Source of the DNA: Bacteroidota bacterium
GTDB taxonomy: Bacteria; Bacteroidota; Bacteroidia; Sphingobacteriales; Sphingobacteriaceae
Direction: 5' to 3'
Assembly (NCBI GenBank): GCA_013286985.1
Contig: JABDEQ010000086.1
Span: 1-9,263 of the forward strand
Length of the DNA: 9,263 nt
Both the position numbers and the translations under genes were made by a program. The notes under the pieces were generated by a model. The model was given only the letters and a program-made list of their open reading frames with translations. It did no database searches and had not been told where the DNA came from. Positions 6,897 to 9,263 of this stretch are shown here, piece after piece (the first letter of the stretch is position 1; each line of letters opens with the position of its first letter).

Positions 6897-8414
6897 ATGA
6901 GTACAAGCACAAAATCAGAACCAACTATATTCATTATTTTTGGTGGTACAGGCGATTTAACCTCACGGAAAATTGCACCAGCTCTTTATAATTTATTTTT
7001 GGATGGATGGCTGCCTAACCAATTCTCTATAATTGGCACCGGCCGTACACAACTTTCTGACGATCAGTTCAGAGAAAATTTATTGAAGGACATCAACCAG
7101 TTTTCGCGCAGCGGCAAGGTTGACAAAGCAAAGTGGGACGTATTTGTTAAAAGCGTTTATTACCAGGTATCAGATATTAAAGATTTTGAAACCTATAAAG
7201 AATTTGGTAAACGTGTAGAAAAACACAACGCCGAGTGGAAAACCAAGGCAAATGTGATTTATTACCTTGCCGTGTCGCCAAACTTCTTCCCTATTATTGC
7301 TTCTAATATTTCAAAAGCCAAACTGGCCGATGACCCGAAAAAAGTAAGGATAGTTATTGAAAAACCATTTGGTCATGACCTGGAAACAGCAAAAGAGCTT
7401 AATAAATTGCTGTCGAGCATTTTTGATGAGTGCCAGATCTATCGTATCGACCACTACCTGGGTAAAGAAACCGTTCAAAACATCATGGCTTTCCGCTTTG
7501 CTAACTCCATTATGGAGCCGCTATGGAACCGTAACTATATTGAACACGTACAGATATCCGTTACTGAACAGTTAGGCGTTGAAGAACGCGGCGATTACTA
7601 CGATGGCGCAGGTGCTATGCGCGATATGATTCAAAACCACTTGCTACAACTGCTTTGCCACGTAGCGATGGAGCCGCCTGTTAGCTTCAATGCTGATGAA
7701 GTACGCGACCGCAAAGTTGATGTATTAAAAGCAATGCGCAAGTTTAGTCCTGAAGATGTTCGCATGTCGGCCGTGCGCGGTCAATATGGCAGCGGATGGA
7801 TGAAAGGCAAGGAAGTACCGGGCTATCGCGAGGAGCCCAAGGTTGATCCTGAGTCAAATACAGAAACTTTTGCGGCCATTAAATTCTTTATTGATAACTG
7901 GCGCTGGCAGGGTGTTCCATTCTATTTACGTACCGGTAAAAGGTTGCACCAGTCGTCATCAGTAATCACTATTCAGTTTAAGGATGTACCACACTTAATA
8001 TTTCCAACTGAATCAAGCGAAAGCTGGCAGCAAAACAGACTGATTATCAGCATACAGCCGGAAATGAGCATTCGCTTACAAGTACAGGCAAAACGTCCGG
8101 GGCTTGATATGGTTTTAAATGCCGTTGATATGGTATTTGATTATAAAGGAACCTACGCAAGCCAGGCACCGGAAGCTTATGAAACTTTAATTTTGGATAC
8201 TATGCTGGGCGATCAAACTTTGTTTATGCGCGGCGACCAGGTAGAAGCTGCATGGGAATTGGTTATGCCGATTTTAAGCACATGGCAAAATAAAAAGAGT
8301 TTAAATTTCCCTAATTATTCCGCCGACTCATGGGGACCGGAATCAGCAGAGGCTTTGATAGCCCGCGACGGATTCAACTGGTTCACCCTACCGGTACAGA
8401 GTAATAAAAAGTAG
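6897..8414 (+). CDS. zwf: Glucose-6-phosphate 1-dehydrogenase
   Basis: First oxidative PPP step: glucose-6-phosphate to 6-phosphogluconolactone with reduction of NAD(P)+. The protein has 505 residues, within the bacterial range (about 480-510). The N-terminal Rossmann domain has the nucleotide loop GGTGDLTSRK (16-25) and GTGR (47-50); Arg50 is placed to contact the NADP 2'-phosphate. EKPFG (155-159) supplies Lys156. The active-site signature RIDHYLGKE (183-191) supplies Asp185, His186 and Lys190. GAGAMRDMIQNHLLQ (237-251) supplies the catalytic base His248. The Lys156-His186 and His186-His248 spacings (30 and 62) equal those of the Leuconostoc mesenteroides enzyme (Lys148, His178, His240). 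A large beta+alpha domain completes the protein. ATG 6897 is preceded by an AT-rich leader with no Shine-Dalgarno sequence. It is encoded between gnd and pgl, which act on its successive products. Confidence 0.97.
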   Translation: MSTSTKSEPTIFIIFGGTGDLTSRKIAPALYNLFLDGWLPNQFSIIGTGRTQLSDDQFRENLLKDINQFSRSGKVDKAKWDVFVKSVYYQVSDIKDFETYKEFGKRVEKHNAEWKTKANVIYYLAVSPNFFPIIASNISKAKLADDPKKVRIVIEKPFGHDLETAKELNKLLSSIFDECQIYRIDHYLGKETVQNIMAFRFANSIMEPLWNRNYIEHVQISVTEQLGVEERGDYYDGAGAMRDMIQNHLLQLLCHVAMEPPVSFNADEVRDRKVDVLKAMRKFSPEDVRMSAVRGQYGSGWMKGKEVPGYREEPKVDPESNTETFAAIKFFIDNWRWQGVPFYLRTGKRLHQSSSVITIQFKDVPHLIFPTESSESWQQNRLIISIQPEMSIRLQVQAKRPGLDMVLNAVDMVFDYKGTYASQAPEAYETLILDTMLGDQTLFMRGDQVEAAWELVMPILSTWQNKKSLNFPNYSADSWGPESAEALIARDGFNWFTLPVQSNKK

Positions 8415-8448
8415 TTTGTTAGTGATTGGAGGTTAGAGATTAGTTTTC
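8415..8448 (+). promoter_or_regulatory. Possible internal promoter for pgl (Bacteroidota type)
   Basis: TTTG at 8415-8418 and TAGTTTTC at 8441-8448 resemble the Bacteroidota -33 (TTTG) and -7 (TAnnTTTG) elements. The -7 candidate matches five of six defined bases, but the 22-bp spacer is slightly long. A transcript starting about 7 bases downstream would lack the left hairpin arm. The match could be chance in AT-rich DNA. Confidence 0.22.
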
Positions 8449-8505
8449 ATTGCGAAACGAATCTTTAAATCACTAACCTCTAATTAACTAACCTCTAATC
8501 ACTAA
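8419..8505. repeat. Intergenic inverted repeat between zwf and pgl, with a duplicated right arm
   Basis: The left arm TTAGTGATTGGAGGTTAG (8419-8436) pairs with CTAACCTCTAATCACTAA (8488-8505) over 18 positions: 17 Watson-Crick pairs and one that would be G-U in RNA. The interior is 51 bases. The right side contains a 13-bp direct repeat, ACTAACCTCTAAT, at 8472-8484 and 8487-8499, so the left-arm segment 8425-8436 could also pair with the nearer copy (8473-8484). The outer arm ends two bases before the pgl ATG. No T tract follows, so a terminator is unlikely. A REP/MITE-like element or a translation-modulating hairpin is possible. Confidence 0.7.
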
Positions 8506-8507
8506 AT

Positions 8508-9233
8508 ATGAAACTAAATATTTTCAACAATGATAATGAAGTGCTTTCTGCCCTGGCAGAGCATTTTGTTAAAGTAGCTAACGAGGCTATTGCTGCAAAA
8601 GGGAAATTTTCAGTAGCCCTTTCGGGTGGAAGTTCACCAAAAAAGCTGTACGAATTATTGGCTGACTCTTATGCCGATAAACTTGATTGGCAAAAAGTAT
8701 TTTTCTTTTTTGGCGATGAAAGAAATGTACCACAAACACATCCCGATAGCAATTACCTAATGGCAAAAAAGGCGCTGTTTGAGCCCCTGGAAATCAGCAC
8801 GCTGCAAATCTTCCCGGTTGATACCACCCTTGATCCAAAAGATGCGGCAGCGCGATATGAAGCTGAAATTGAAGAATTCTTTGATGAAACTGAATTAAGT
8901 TTCGACCTGGTGCTGCTTGGATTGGGCGATAACTCACACACAGCTTCTTTGTTTCCGTTTACACCGGTTTTGCACGACAGAACGCCCGGCGTATCGGAAG
9001 TTTTCTTACAAGACCAACAGGTTTTCCGTATTACCATGAATGCGCCTTTAATTAATGAGGCACAGCATATAGCGTTTTTAGTGTATGGTGCGGGTAAGGC
9101 CATTGCCGTTCATCACGTTTTAGAAGATGACGAGGACATTGAAGAATATCCTGCTCAGTTGATTGAGCCTATTGTGGGCGAAATCGAGTGGTTTTTGGAT
9201 ACTACGGCGGCGGCAAACTTAAAACAAAAATAA
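8508..9233 (+). CDS. pgl: 6-phosphogluconolactonase (DevB/SOL type)
   Basis: Hydrolyses 6-phosphogluconolactone, the zwf product, to 6-phosphogluconate, the gnd substrate. The 241-residue length is normal for the DevB-type, NagB-like fold. Motifs are LSGGSSPKKLY (38-48, phosphate loop), FFGDER (67-72) followed by SNYLMA (81-86), and the active-site segment GLGDNSHTASLFP (138-150) with catalytic His144. The conserved C-terminal parts RITMN (174-178), the IN pair at 182-183 and YGAGKA (193-198) are also present. The active-site motif is normally Gly-Glu-Asp-Gly-His; here the three residues before His are Asp-Asn-Ser, a double departure at otherwise well-conserved positions. ATG 8508 sits two bases after the right arm of an inverted repeat, so translation may be affected by RNA structure. 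No terminator is seen in the 30 bases after the stop. Confidence 0.95.
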   Translation: MKLNIFNNDNEVLSALAEHFVKVANEAIAAKGKFSVALSGGSSPKKLYELLADSYADKLDWQKVFFFFGDERNVPQTHPDSNYLMAKKALFEPLEISTLQIFPVDTTLDPKDAAARYEAEIEEFFDETELSFDLVLLGLGDNSHTASLFPFTPVLHDRTPGVSEVFLQDQQVFRITMNAPLINEAQHIAFLVYGAGKAIAVHHVLEDDEDIEEYPAQLIEPIVGEIEWFLDTTAAANLKQK

Positions 9234-9263
9234 AATCTCAAAAAAGCATCTATATTTAACGCA

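Noticed and set aside
8753..9103. 116-codon minus-strand open frame inside pgl.
   Set aside because: Low-complexity, Ser/Lys/Cys-rich antisense translation of a conserved gene with no start context or domain.
9234..9263. Sequence after pgl inspected for a terminator.
   Set aside because: No GC-rich stem is visible in the 30 bases available; the window ends before the operon end can be judged.
1..9263. CRISPR arrays, tRNA/rRNA genes, insertion sequences, riboswitches and prophage genes.
   Set aside because: No regularly spaced repeats, no tRNA-like cloverleaf sequences, no transposase motifs and no long leader region are present; coding density is about 96%.

Overview
The window is a single co-directional (+ strand) block of eight carbohydrate-metabolism genes that together encode almost the whole pentose phosphate pathway (PPP). 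In order they are: a ROK-family, polyphosphate-glucokinase-like sugar kinase; transketolase (tkt); ribose-5-phosphate isomerase A (rpiA); transaldolase (tal, frameshifted in this sequence); a HAD-superfamily hydrolase; decarboxylating 6-phosphogluconate dehydrogenase (gnd); glucose-6-phosphate dehydrogenase (zwf); and 6-phosphogluconolactonase (pgl). Of the usual PPP set only ribulose-phosphate 3-epimerase (rpe) is not seen.

Likely host: a member of Bacteroidota, probably Sphingobacteriaceae (Mucilaginibacter/Pedobacter-like). This is an inference from AT-rich leaders with no recognisable Shine-Dalgarno sequence, the flavour of the proteins, and AT-rich inverted repeats between genes. No rRNA or other marker gene is present to confirm it.

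Layout: bases 1-67 are upstream sequence with no assignable gene. The kinase (68-814) and tkt (838-2844) are 23 bp apart. A 99-bp gap holding an inverted repeat precedes rpiA (2944-3642). A 70-bp AT-rich gap leads to tal (3713-4808). Then come the HAD gene with a GTG start (4814-5437), gnd (5439-6866), a 30-bp gap, and zwf (6897-8414). A 93-bp gap with a second, stronger inverted repeat precedes pgl (8508-9233). Bases 9234-9263 are non-coding and show no terminator. No stretch longer than 100 bases lacks a gene.

How the genes fit together: the kinase could make glucose-6-phosphate; zwf, pgl and gnd oxidise it to ribulose-5-phosphate with reduced nicotinamide cofactor; rpiA, tkt and tal interconvert the pentose phosphates and return carbon to glycolysis. 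The HAD protein may act on a sugar phosphate of this pathway, but its substrate cannot be read from the sequence.

This is mainly a housekeeping operon and I see no new defence, mobile or RNA system. The points worth checking are the tal frameshift at an A7 run, which separates the catalytic Asp from the rest of the enzyme; the two inverted repeats that end just before start codons; an altered cofactor-discriminating motif in Gnd; and a changed active-site motif in Pgl.
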